Shown one piece after another: positions 48,277 to 55,967 of a stretch of 64,000 bases of DNA. The stretch lies in NCBI RefSeq assembly GCF_000518645.1, contig NZ_JADZ01000004.1:367926-431925 (forward strand), given 5' to 3'. The first letter of the stretch is position 1. The number at the start of each line of letters is the position of its first letter. Position numbers and translations under genes: made by a program. The notes under the pieces were generated by a model. That model was not told where the DNA came from. It worked only from the letters and a program-made list of their open reading frames with translations, and did not search any database. The stretch is from Curvibacter gracilis ATCC BAA-807 (lineage in GTDB: Bacteria > Pseudomonadota > Gammaproteobacteria > Burkholderiales > Burkholderiaceae_C).

Positions 48277-48321
48277 ATGCTAGGGAATCCAGGCGACGCA
48301 GGCTATGGAACATTGTTCTAT
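48277..48321 (-). promoter_or_regulatory. Promoter with lux-box-like palindrome (site A)
   Basis: On the minus strand the 17-bp palindrome ATAGAACAATGTTCCAT (48321-48305) is followed, 31 nt from its centre, by the hexamer TAGCAT (48282-48277), a likely -10 box. No -35 box is seen, which fits an activator-dependent promoter with the site centred near -43. It faces the lipoprotein/membrane/lipase operon that begins at 48147. The identical spacing recurs at three other sites. Confidence 0.65.
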
Positions 48322-48341
48322 GACCGGTCTGGGCCCGGGCC

Positions 48342-49319
48342 TCAGGCCGCCTGCAGCACATGGCCCAGGGCCGCCTTGCCGCTGATGTTGAGCTTGCCGT
48401 AGATGCTGTGCAGCTGGTTGCGCACGGTGGCCGGTGAAATGCCCAGTTCGCGTGCGGCCTCCTTGTAGCTCAGGCCGCCCGCGGCCAGCCGGGCCACGCG
48501 CTGCTCGGCCAGCGTCAGTTGCTGGGGGTTGTCCCGGCGTTGCAGGCGCACCCGCCACAGGGCCCCGCCAGGGCGCAGTTCGGCGTTGATCTGCCGCCCC
48601 TGAAAGCGCCTCTGCGGGCTGTCGAACAAGGCCTGCGTCAGCGGGGCGGGCAGGCGGGCATCGTTGCATTGCGTCCATTCCTGGCTGAGCCAATCCAGCG
48701 CCTGCAGGCTGGCGATGACGATATGGCCCTGACGATCCACCACCAGCTCGGCCTGGGAGGTGGCCCCTGGCAGGGTGGCGCGGGCCTGGAACTGGTCAGC
48801 CAGGGCCATCGCGTTGAACACATGGGGCAGCAGCAGGTCGGCCCGGTACAGCTCCTCCTGCGCGAAAGCCTGGCGCTTGTCGGCCCGCCACAAGGACAGC
48901 ATCTGGTAATGCTGCCCCTGGCGCTGGGTGTGCAGCAGGGCATGAGCGGTTTCAAACTGGCGCGCGTAGGCCCGGATCCCCGGGCTGGCAATGCCCGACA
49001 CATCCTGCGCAAAGGTGTGGCCGGGTTGGCGAGTGGCGCGGTGCAGCAGGCGGTCGGGGCTGCACACCTCCTGTTGCGCGTTCAGCCGTTCGTTGGCCAC
49101 ATGCTCGAAGCGGTAGCGCAGCTTCTCCAGCGCGTGGCCGTAAGACAGGCAGGCGTTGAAGCGCAGGGCCTGTTGTTCGAACATCGACACGGAGTAGAGA
49201 GCACCGGCCTCGAATGGCAGCAGGCCCTGCAGATCGTTCAGGGCCTGGGTACCCAGGCTGGCAGCGTCGGTCTGACTGGCTTGGTGGTACAGATCCAGCA
49301 GGAAAGGATTGATGTTCAT
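48342..49319 (-). CDS. LuxR family transcriptional regulator (paralogue 1)
   Basis: A 325-residue regulator with a C-terminal LuxR HTH (LTLAEQRVARLAAGGLSYKE...LGISPATVRNQLHSIYGKLNI). The first 250 residues form an unnamed sensory domain, perhaps GAF-like, with conserved positions shared by the other three paralogues in the window: F...ALYSVSMF, FNACLS.G.A...L.YR, DRLLHRATRQPG.TF and LWRA. It is the last of three tandem paralogues after the caspase gene. It shows no phosphoacceptor receiver domain. It may bind the lux-box-like sites at 48.3, 59.5, 61.8 and 63.1 kb (inference). Confidence 0.85.
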   Translation of the reverse strand: MNINPFLLDLYHQASQTDAASLGTQALNDLQGLLPFEAGALYSVSMFEQQALRFNACLSYGHALEKLRYRFEHVANERLNAQQEVCSPDRLLHRATRQPGHTFAQDVSGIASPGIRAYARQFETAHALLHTQRQGQHYQMLSLWRADKRQAFAQEELYRADLLLPHVFNAMALADQFQARATLPGATSQAELVVDRQGHIVIASLQALDWLSQEWTQCNDARLPAPLTQALFDSPQRRFQGRQINAELRPGGALWRVRLQRRDNPQQLTLAEQRVARLAAGGLSYKEAARELGISPATVRNQLHSIYGKLNISGKAALGHVLQAA

Positions 49320-49349
49320 GGGCAGTGCGTCTGGAGCCGAACCATGGTG

Positions 49350-50324
49350 TCAGGCGGCGCGCAGCGCATGGCTCAAAGCCGCCTTGCCGCTGATGTTGAG
49401 CTTGCCGTAGACGCTGTGGAGTTGGTTGCGCACGGTGGCAGGCGAAGTGCCCAGTTCCCGGGCCACCTCCTTGTAGCTCAGGTCGCGGGCGGCGAGGCGA
49501 GCCACGATCAACTCGGCAGGGGTGAGTTGCTGGCCTGCGGCCACCGCCTGCAGCCGGATGACGAACAGGCGGGCGCTGGACTGCACGGTGGCGCGCAGGC
49601 AGCGGCCCTGGTAGTGGCCCTGGCGCATGAGGTCGTGCAGAAAGGGCGTGGGCAGGCGGGGCAGGCTCCATTGGGCCCATTCCTGGCCCAGCAGGGTGTT
49701 GGCCCCCTCGTCGCTGAACAGAATGCCCCCTTGTTCGTCGCAAACGATCTGCCAGGCCGAACCATTGCCGGCTTTTTCACCCAGATCGGTGATCTTGCGG
49801 TTGATCTGCAGCGCCTTGAACAGGTGCGGGATCAGCACATCACCGCGCGCCGCATCGGCCAGCTGAAATGCATCGGGCCTGCGTGAGCGCCACAGCGACA
49901 GCACGCCCACCTCCCGCCCCATGCGGGTAGCGTGCAAAAAGGCGTGTTCAGTCTTGAAGCGGCGCGTGTATTCCAGCAGTTCACGATCACCGACCGAGCG
50001 GGTGTCCAGGAAGAAGGAACGCCCCGGTTGGTTGAAGCCTCGTTCAATCAGTCGATCCCGGCTTCGCACCCGGCCACCGGCTTCCATGTGGCCGTCGCGC
50101 AACTCGCGCACGCGGTATTCCAGCTTGTCGCGGGCATCGGCCTCGGACAGGCAGGCATTGAAGCGGATCGACTTGTCCGGCAGCAGGGTCAGCGAATAGA
50201 TGGCCGCCGAATCGAAACCGACCACCGCGCGCAACTCGGGCAGCATCGACTGGGCGAACTCGTCCACGGTGGCCTGCTGGGCGTTGTCGTACAGGCGCAG
50301 GAGCCGGGTATGAAGCGTGTCCAT
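49350..50324 (-). CDS. LuxR family transcriptional regulator (paralogue 2)
   Basis: A 324-residue paralogue of the neighbouring regulator. Sensory domain: AAIYSLTLLPDKSIRFNACLSE, DRLIERGFNQPGRSFF and LSLWRS. HTH: LTPAELIVARLAARDLSYKE...LGTSPATVRNQLHSVYGKL. The start at 50324 fits its siblings; the longer frame to 50369 overlaps the next gene. Its last 300 bp are almost identical at nucleotide level to those of paralogue 3, exactly 1000 bp away, showing recent duplication or gene conversion. Confidence 0.85.
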   Translation of the reverse strand: MDTLHTRLLRLYDNAQQATVDEFAQSMLPELRAVVGFDSAAIYSLTLLPDKSIRFNACLSEADARDKLEYRVRELRDGHMEAGGRVRSRDRLIERGFNQPGRSFFLDTRSVGDRELLEYTRRFKTEHAFLHATRMGREVGVLSLWRSRRPDAFQLADAARGDVLIPHLFKALQINRKITDLGEKAGNGSAWQIVCDEQGGILFSDEGANTLLGQEWAQWSLPRLPTPFLHDLMRQGHYQGRCLRATVQSSARLFVIRLQAVAAGQQLTPAELIVARLAARDLSYKEVARELGTSPATVRNQLHSVYGKLNISGKAALSHALRAA

Positions 50325-50349
50325 GGGGGCGTTACGGCTTTCGTCGAGG

Positions 50350-51327
50350 TCAGGCGGCCCGCAAGGCATGGCTCAAAGCCGCCTTGCCGCTGATGTTGAG
50401 CTTGCCGTAGACGCTGTGCAGTTGGTTGCGCACGGTGGCAGGCGAAGTGCCGAGTTCGCGGGCGACTTCCTTGTAGCTCAGGTCACGGGCGGCCAGTCGG
50501 GCCACGGCCAGTTCGGCAGGGGTGAGTTGCTGGCCTGTGGCCACGGCCTGCAGCCGGATGACGAACAGGCGGGCACTGGACTGCACAGTGGCGCGCAGGC
50601 AGCGGCCCTGGTAGTAGCCCTGGCGCATGAGGTCGTGCAGGAAGGGCGTGGGCAGGTAGGGGGGGCTCCATTGGGCCCATTCCTGGTCCAGCAGATCGCT
50701 GGCACCGCCGTCGCTGAACAAGAGGTTACCGCGCTCGTCGCACACGATCTGACAGTGGGTAGGGTGGTCGTGGCCGTATTGGAGTGCGGTGATCTTGCGT
50801 TTGATCTGCAGGGCCTTGAAGACATGGGGCAACAGCAGGTTGCCGGCCGCCACATCACGCAGTTGGTAGTGATTGGGTGCCCGGGCCCGCCACAAGGAGA
50901 TGGCACCGAAGTCCTGACCCAGTCGGGCTGTGTGCAGAAAAGCGTGTTGAGTGCCGAATTGCCTGGCATAGGCCAACAATTTTTTGTCGCCAATAGCCGT
51001 CACGTCGGCATGAAAAGAGCGCCCGGGGCGGTTGAAAGCGCGTTCTACCAGTCGGTCGCGGCTGCGCACACGGCCTTGCTCGTCCAGAGTCTCACTGCAG
51101 ACGGTTTTGAAACGCAACGCCAGCTTGTCGCGTGCGTCCGATTCGGACAGGCAGGCATTGAAACGAATAGTGCGGTCTCGGAACAGCGTGAGCGAATAGA
51201 TGGCGGCCGAGTCAAAAGCAATGACCGGCCGGATCTCGCGCAGGATCTGTTGTGAGAACTCTTCCGTGTTGGCCTGCTGCGCCAGATCGTAGAGGCGAAG
51301 GACCAGAGTATTCAGGTCGTTGTGCAT
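50350..51327 (-). CDS. LuxR family transcriptional regulator (paralogue 3)
   Basis: A 325-residue paralogue, first of the tandem trio, starting 16 bp after the caspase/WD40 gene, so the four genes probably share a transcript. The sensory domain (AAIYSLTLFRDRTIRFNACL, DRLVERAFNRPGRSFHADVT) has diverged from paralogue 2 while the HTH is nearly identical, so the proteins should bind the same DNA but sense different inputs. The start at 51327 fits the siblings (MHNDLNTLVLRLYDLA against MDTLHTRLLRLYDNA). Confidence 0.85.
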   Translation of the reverse strand: MHNDLNTLVLRLYDLAQQANTEEFSQQILREIRPVIAFDSAAIYSLTLFRDRTIRFNACLSESDARDKLALRFKTVCSETLDEQGRVRSRDRLVERAFNRPGRSFHADVTAIGDKKLLAYARQFGTQHAFLHTARLGQDFGAISLWRARAPNHYQLRDVAAGNLLLPHVFKALQIKRKITALQYGHDHPTHCQIVCDERGNLLFSDGGASDLLDQEWAQWSPPYLPTPFLHDLMRQGYYQGRCLRATVQSSARLFVIRLQAVATGQQLTPAELAVARLAARDLSYKEVARELGTSPATVRNQLHSVYGKLNISGKAALSHALRAA

Positions 51328-51343
51328 GTTGGGCTGGCGGGGG

Positions 51344-54300
51344 TCAGGGCGCGTTGCGTCGGGCCAGGGCAAAGTCATCCAGCCCGCCGGCCGGGGTGAT
51401 CAGGCGCGGGGTTTGCTGGCCCTGGGTAAGGCCGGGCACGCGGGCCGAGACCCAGGCGTCCAGCCCCTTGTAGGTCACCTGGCCCAGGCCGTAGGGGTCG
51501 GCCTTCCAGGCGCTGCCCAGGCCTTCGAGCAGGGCCTGGGTGTAGGCGCCGTGGCCGGCCTGGGGGTATTCCCAGCTGAGCTGGTCGGCGCGGCTGCTGG
51601 CAAACACCAGCACCTGGCTGTCGGGGCGGCTCAGCTCTTGCGCCATGGCTTCGCCATTGCTCAGCTTCACGGCGCTGCCGCGCGCGTTCAGCGGGCCCAG
51701 GCCGGCGTGGCAGGTGTCGATGAAAAACACCGAGCGGCTGCCGCCGCCACGCAGGTTCAGGGCCACCAGGGTGTCCTGAATGGCCTTGTAGGGCACGCCG
51801 GTGTCGGGCAACTGGTCCAGCCGGGCATCGTGGCTGCCAAAGTAGTAGCGGTGGTCGGCCCCGATCGTGAAGCCGTGGCCGGCCAGGAACACCATGCCCA
51901 CATCACCCTCGGCCATCTGGGCCTGCAGCCACTGCAGGCCGGCCAGGATGCTGGCCTGGTCGGCCTGGGCATCGGTCAGCACCCGGGTCTGCACCTCGCG
52001 GTAGGCGCGGCCTGCTTGCTGGCGCAGGGTGTCGGCAAAGGCGGTGGCGTCCAGGTGGGCAAAGCGCAGCGCGGGCATGGCCGGGTCGGCAAAGCGCGAT
52101 ACGCCCACGGCCAGCAGCCAGAGGCGCGGCAGGGCCTGGGCGCCTTCGCTGGCGCCGCGTGGCAAGGGACGGGCCAGCGCTGTGCTGGCGGGGGGGCTGC
52201 TGGCGCCCTGCCAGCTGAGGTTCAGTTGCAGCGGCTGGCTGCTGCCATGGCGGTTGTCGGCCAGCACCCGCAACACGCTGTCGCGCAGGGGCAGTTTCAG
52301 GCGCAGGCGCAACTCGCCGTCGGGGCCGGTGTTTTGCTGCCAGTCCGCGGGGGCGGGCACGGCGCCATTGACCCACAGCCGCAGGCGCCGCAGCGGGGCG
52401 TCGTCGGCGCTGCGCACCCGCAGGCGCAGGGTCAGCGTGCTGTCGGCAAAGCCGCTGGGGGCGTCCAGCGCTTCGAGCACCGGGGGCAGCAACTGGTCGA
52501 CGCGGGCGCGGGCTTCCTGCCGCTGGGCCCGGGCGTTGGCCTGGGTCAGGGCCTGTTCTTCGTCCAGGGTGAGCAGCAACTGGTCAATCACATCGGGGCG
52601 GTAAAAGCGCTCGCGGAACTGCTGCAGGGCAAAGAAGTCGGCACTCTCGCCCGCACCGCGGTTCAGGTGCCAGCCGGCCAGGGTTTCGCCGCCCGGCGAG
52701 GCGTCGAAGTAGCCCGAGGGCGTCCACAGCAGCCAGCGCTTGCCGTCGCTGTGCACAAACAAGGCCAGCAGCTCCTGCCCATCGCTGAGGCGAAACCAGC
52801 GCAGGCTGCCATCGCCCAGCGCGGCCACCAGCAGGCGCCCGCTGCGGTCGATGTTCAGGCCCCAGGCAATGCCGGGCAGGGGCGCGCTCCACAGCGCGCT
52901 GCCCTGGCGGTCAAAGCGATGCAGGGCCAGCTGCGTGCCCAGCACAAAGCCGCTGCGGTCGGGCAGCTCGGCCAGCGACTGGGTGGGCTCATCGAGTGGG
53001 TGCGGGCGCCCACCGGTGTTCACCACCAGCCTTTGCCCGTTGAGTTGGGGGGCGGTGTTGTTCATCCAGTCCTGCACGCCCAGCTGGTTTTGCAGCGGCA
53101 GCAGGCCCTGGGCCAGCGGGCCGGCACGCAGCTCGCGGCGACGCAGGTCAAACACCTGGGGCTGGCGGCCCCAGGGCGCCAGGCCAAACTGCACGCGCTG
53201 GCCTTCGGGGTCCAGGCGCAGGGCGCCCTGGCAGCAGCTGCCGCGCAGGTCGGCAGCGGGTGAGGGCGCCAGGGCCTGCCATTGGCCTGCACCGTCCAGC
53301 CGGCCCCAGGCGCCATCGCCAAAGCCCAGCACCCAGCCGCCCTGGGACAACTGGCGCACGGCCAGGGCGGTGTTGCGGCCGGTGGCCACATTGCGCAGCA
53401 CCTGGCCGCTGCGGCTGCTCCAGACCCGGGCCTGGGTGAAGCCGTCCACACTCCACTGCCCCACGCCCAGCAGCTGCTGGCCGTCGGCACTCCAGGCCAC
53501 GCGGTCCAGGCCGGCCAACTGGGCGGCACGGCCCAGGTCCATGGCCGGGGTGTCGGCCGGGAATCGATTGCTCAGCCCCTGGGTGTCCAGGGCCAGTTGG
53601 GGCTGCAGGGTGGCGGCGTCGCGCAGCTCCAGCACCGGACCGGGGCCGCTGCCCGCGGGGGCCGTCAGTAGGGGCGAATAGGCCACGGCCAGAGTGCGGC
53701 CGTCGGGGGCAAAGCTCAGGCTTTTCGGGGTACTGGCCAGTGTGGGCAGGCGCACGGCGGCCAGCGGGCGGGGGGTGATGCGGCCGGTGCCCTCATTACG
53801 GCCAAAGCTGTAGAGCTGACCATCGCTGCCGGCGGCAGCCAGTCGCCCGTCGGCAGCCCAGGCCACCGCCGTGCTGACCATGGGGCGGTTGTCGGCCGCC
53901 TCGGCCGCCAGGATCTGGGGCTCGGCCTCCGAGTCCAGCGCGTACACCCGCACCTGAAATTGCCGGCTGCTCAGGCCCACGGCCAGCAGGCGCCCATCGG
54001 GGCTGAAGGCCAGCTGCGACACCAGGCCGGGCAGGCCGGCCAAGCGCCGGCGCATCTGGCCCAGGCGGCGGTCGAACAGATACACCGAGGCGCTGCCGTC
54101 CCAGCTCAGCCCGGTGGCGCCCCCGGTGGCCACCAGCTCTCCATCGGGCGACAGGGCCACGGCCAGCAGGCGGGCCTCAGGCCCGTCGCCCAGTGGGGGG
54201 CGCAGCGTGCTGTGCAGGCGGCCCTCGGGCAGTTGCCACACCCGCACGGTTTTGTCGTCGCCTGCCGTGGCCAGCCAGCGACCGCTGGCGTCACTGTCCA

Positions 54301-55255
54301 GGGCCCAGATCGGCCCCAGGTGGTTGCCGGCATCCAGACGCAGAAAAGGGGTGTCGGGCGGGCCGCTGCCGCGGCGCTGTGAACTGCTCTGCAGCGAGGC
54401 CGTCTGCACCGCTCCAGCGGCGGGCACGCGCCCGCGGCGGCTGGCCTCGGGTACGGCAGGGCCGGCCAGGCGCAGATCGCCCGCCAGGCCGCTGACCACC
54501 CAGGGGCGCTGCGCGCCCTGGGTGCTCTGGTCCACCTCGGCCTGGGTCAGCTCGACGATTTCCTTCAGGCTAAGTTGGGGGTTTTGCAGGTGGCGGTTGA
54601 AGGCGGTGGCAAAGGGGCTGTTGCTGCCGGCACCGTCCGCGGCCGCCTTGCCCGGGGCGGTGGAGAACAACTGCAGCAGGCCCCGCGCCGGCACGGGTTC
54701 TGCAAAGCCCTGGGAGGCGTTGCCCCGGCCGGGCAGACTGCGGCAGGCGTCCATCACCAGCACAGACACGCGCACCTGGGCCCGGTTCAAGGCTGTTTGA
54801 ATCGCATTGATCGACAGGCCTGCGCGCTTGAGATCAGCGGTGGCCAACTGGTTGGGAAACTGATCCACCGGGATCAGAAAGTTCTGCCCATCCACCTCCA
54901 GGCCATGGCCGGCGTAGTACACCAGGGCCACGTCGGCACCCGACGCCTGGCGTGCGAAGGCCTCCACGTCCTGGTTCATCTGCTGCTGGTTGCGGTCTTT
55001 TTGTAAAGAAACAGCAAAACCCAGTCGAGTCAGTGACGCGGCGATCATATCGGCGTCACGTCCGGGGTTTTTCAGAGCCACCACCGGGGCATAAGTGCTG
55101 TTACCGATCACCAGCGCCAGCTTGCGGCCTACGGCCTCCACTGCATGCGCTGGTGCAGCCAAGCCTATGATCCAAAAGGAGAAAATCAGAATCATCAGCC
55201 CGTGGGGCCACGGTTTGAGTCTGTTTTTGCCCCGCCTCCCTGTCAGCAGATGCAT
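51344..55255 (-). CDS. Secreted caspase-WD40-caspase protein
   Basis: A 1303-residue protein with an N-terminal signal/anchor (about residues 20-38). A first caspase-like (peptidase C14) domain spans about 44-270: RKLALVIGNSTYAPV, the His117 motif YYAGHG and the Cys171 motif VLVMDACRS. A WD40-type propeller covers about 300-770 (repeated VAxSPDG...LAVG, TGGDDKTVRVWQL-type blades). A linker of about 830-1040 with coiled and Ig-like character leads to a second caspase-like domain (about 1050-1290: LAVGVSRFADPAMPAL, His1127 in FLAGHG, Cys1182 in FIDTCHAG). Both His-Cys pairs are intact. An AT-rich 80-bp region (55256-55335) precedes it and probably holds its promoter. Confidence 0.88.
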   Translation of the reverse strand: MHLLTGRRGKNRLKPWPHGLMILIFSFWIIGLAAPAHAVEAVGRKLALVIGNSTYAPVVALKNPGRDADMIAASLTRLGFAVSLQKDRNQQQMNQDVEAFARQASGADVALVYYAGHGLEVDGQNFLIPVDQFPNQLATADLKRAGLSINAIQTALNRAQVRVSVLVMDACRSLPGRGNASQGFAEPVPARGLLQLFSTAPGKAAADGAGSNSPFATAFNRHLQNPQLSLKEIVELTQAEVDQSTQGAQRPWVVSGLAGDLRLAGPAVPEASRRGRVPAAGAVQTASLQSSSQRRGSGPPDTPFLRLDAGNHLGPIWALDSDASGRWLATAGDDKTVRVWQLPEGRLHSTLRPPLGDGPEARLLAVALSPDGELVATGGATGLSWDGSASVYLFDRRLGQMRRRLAGLPGLVSQLAFSPDGRLLAVGLSSRQFQVRVYALDSEAEPQILAAEAADNRPMVSTAVAWAADGRLAAAGSDGQLYSFGRNEGTGRITPRPLAAVRLPTLASTPKSLSFAPDGRTLAVAYSPLLTAPAGSGPGPVLELRDAATLQPQLALDTQGLSNRFPADTPAMDLGRAAQLAGLDRVAWSADGQQLLGVGQWSVDGFTQARVWSSRSGQVLRNVATGRNTALAVRQLSQGGWVLGFGDGAWGRLDGAGQWQALAPSPAADLRGSCCQGALRLDPEGQRVQFGLAPWGRQPQVFDLRRRELRAGPLAQGLLPLQNQLGVQDWMNNTAPQLNGQRLVVNTGGRPHPLDEPTQSLAELPDRSGFVLGTQLALHRFDRQGSALWSAPLPGIAWGLNIDRSGRLLVAALGDGSLRWFRLSDGQELLALFVHSDGKRWLLWTPSGYFDASPGGETLAGWHLNRGAGESADFFALQQFRERFYRPDVIDQLLLTLDEEQALTQANARAQRQEARARVDQLLPPVLEALDAPSGFADSTLTLRLRVRSADDAPLRRLRLWVNGAVPAPADWQQNTGPDGELRLRLKLPLRDSVLRVLADNRHGSSQPLQLNLSWQGASSPPASTALARPLPRGASEGAQALPRLWLLAVGVSRFADPAMPALRFAHLDATAFADTLRQQAGRAYREVQTRVLTDAQADQASILAGLQWLQAQMAEGDVGMVFLAGHGFTIGADHRYYFGSHDARLDQLPDTGVPYKAIQDTLVALNLRGGGSRSVFFIDTCHAGLGPLNARGSAVKLSNGEAMAQELSRPDSQVLVFASSRADQLSWEYPQAGHGAYTQALLEGLGSAWKADPYGLGQVTYKGLDAWVSARVPGLTQGQQTPRLITPAGGLDDFALARRNAP

Positions 55256-55335
55256 AAATGCAAAGGTCTAAATTTATAAGTAATTTATTGCGATCTTAAA
55301 TGTAAAAAATCATTGCAATAGAGGTGTGACGCGGC

Positions 55336-55791
55336 TCAATGGGTCGATGCAGCGGCCTGCTCCTGGCAAGCTTGTTGCACCGTGCGGGCCAGATGGCGCA
55401 GGGCTGCCAGGTTGCGGGGCAGCACCACTTGGATCAGCCCGGCGCTGGGGGCCTGGTCGCAGGCCGCCAGAAAACAGCCCACGCTGCCGCTGATGCGAAA
55501 CCCCCCAGCGTGCTCCACCAACCAGGCGTGGGCGGCTTTGCAGCTGCGGTTGGTCTGGTTGATCAGGGGCAGGACCTCGGCCACGCCGAGTGGCGTGGAC
55601 TCCTCGCTCATAAAGTTGGGATAGCAGATCGACAGGTACTCGGGGTCGCGCTCAGCGTCGAGGGCGATGTAGAAGTGCCCGTATTCGGGGTGGCGAAAGT
55701 GCACGTCGCCGTCATCGTCGACGCGGGTCAGCAGGCCCATGTGGTCTTCGATCACGCGTTGGTAAAGCTGGCTCAAAGAGGTGCTTGTCAT
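55336..55791 (-). CDS. YbjN-like protein
   Basis: A 151-residue soluble protein resembling the YbjN/sensory-transduction regulator fold: an N-terminal helix, strands with DDDGDVHFRHPEYGHFYIALD and SICYPNF, a helix N(R/K)xCKAAHAWL, and strands followed by a C-terminal helix. These proteins resemble type III secretion chaperones and bind partner proteins. It lies between the SulP-like operon and the caspase gene on the same strand, with about 80 bp before the caspase start. It may belong to the caspase transcript, though an AT-rich promoter-like region lies between them. Confidence 0.6.
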   Translation of the reverse strand: MTSTSLSQLYQRVIEDHMGLLTRVDDDGDVHFRHPEYGHFYIALDAERDPEYLSICYPNFMSEESTPLGVAEVLPLINQTNRSCKAAHAWLVEHAGGFRISGSVGCFLAACDQAPSAGLIQVVLPRNLAALRHLARTVQQACQEQAAASTH

Positions 55792-55920
55792 GGCGGGGCT
55801 CCTGTCGGTGGTTGATTGAAAAAAAGCGCTGGCGCTGAGCGCGCCCGGGCCCGGCTTGCAGTTGGCGCAGCGGGGCCTCCACCCTGATTCGCGCGGCGGC
55901 GCAAAAGGTTGGTGCTGTTT

Positions 55921-55936
55921 TCAAGAAATTTCTTGA
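55921..55936. promoter_or_regulatory. Perfect 16-bp palindrome upstream of the YbjN-like gene
   Basis: TCAAGAAATTTCTTGA is a perfect palindrome lying 130 bp upstream of the YbjN-like gene and 32 bp after the SulP-like stop. It may be an operator for the YbjN/caspase genes; no -10 is assigned. It lacks a T run long enough for a terminator. Confidence 0.4.
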
Positions 55937-55967
55937 CCCCTTCGCTGGGGTTGAACCGGAGAGGCGT

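Noticed and set aside
55256..55335. Specific -35/-10 boxes for the caspase gene
   Set aside because: The region is AT-rich and offers several poor matches with wrong spacing, so I did not assign one.
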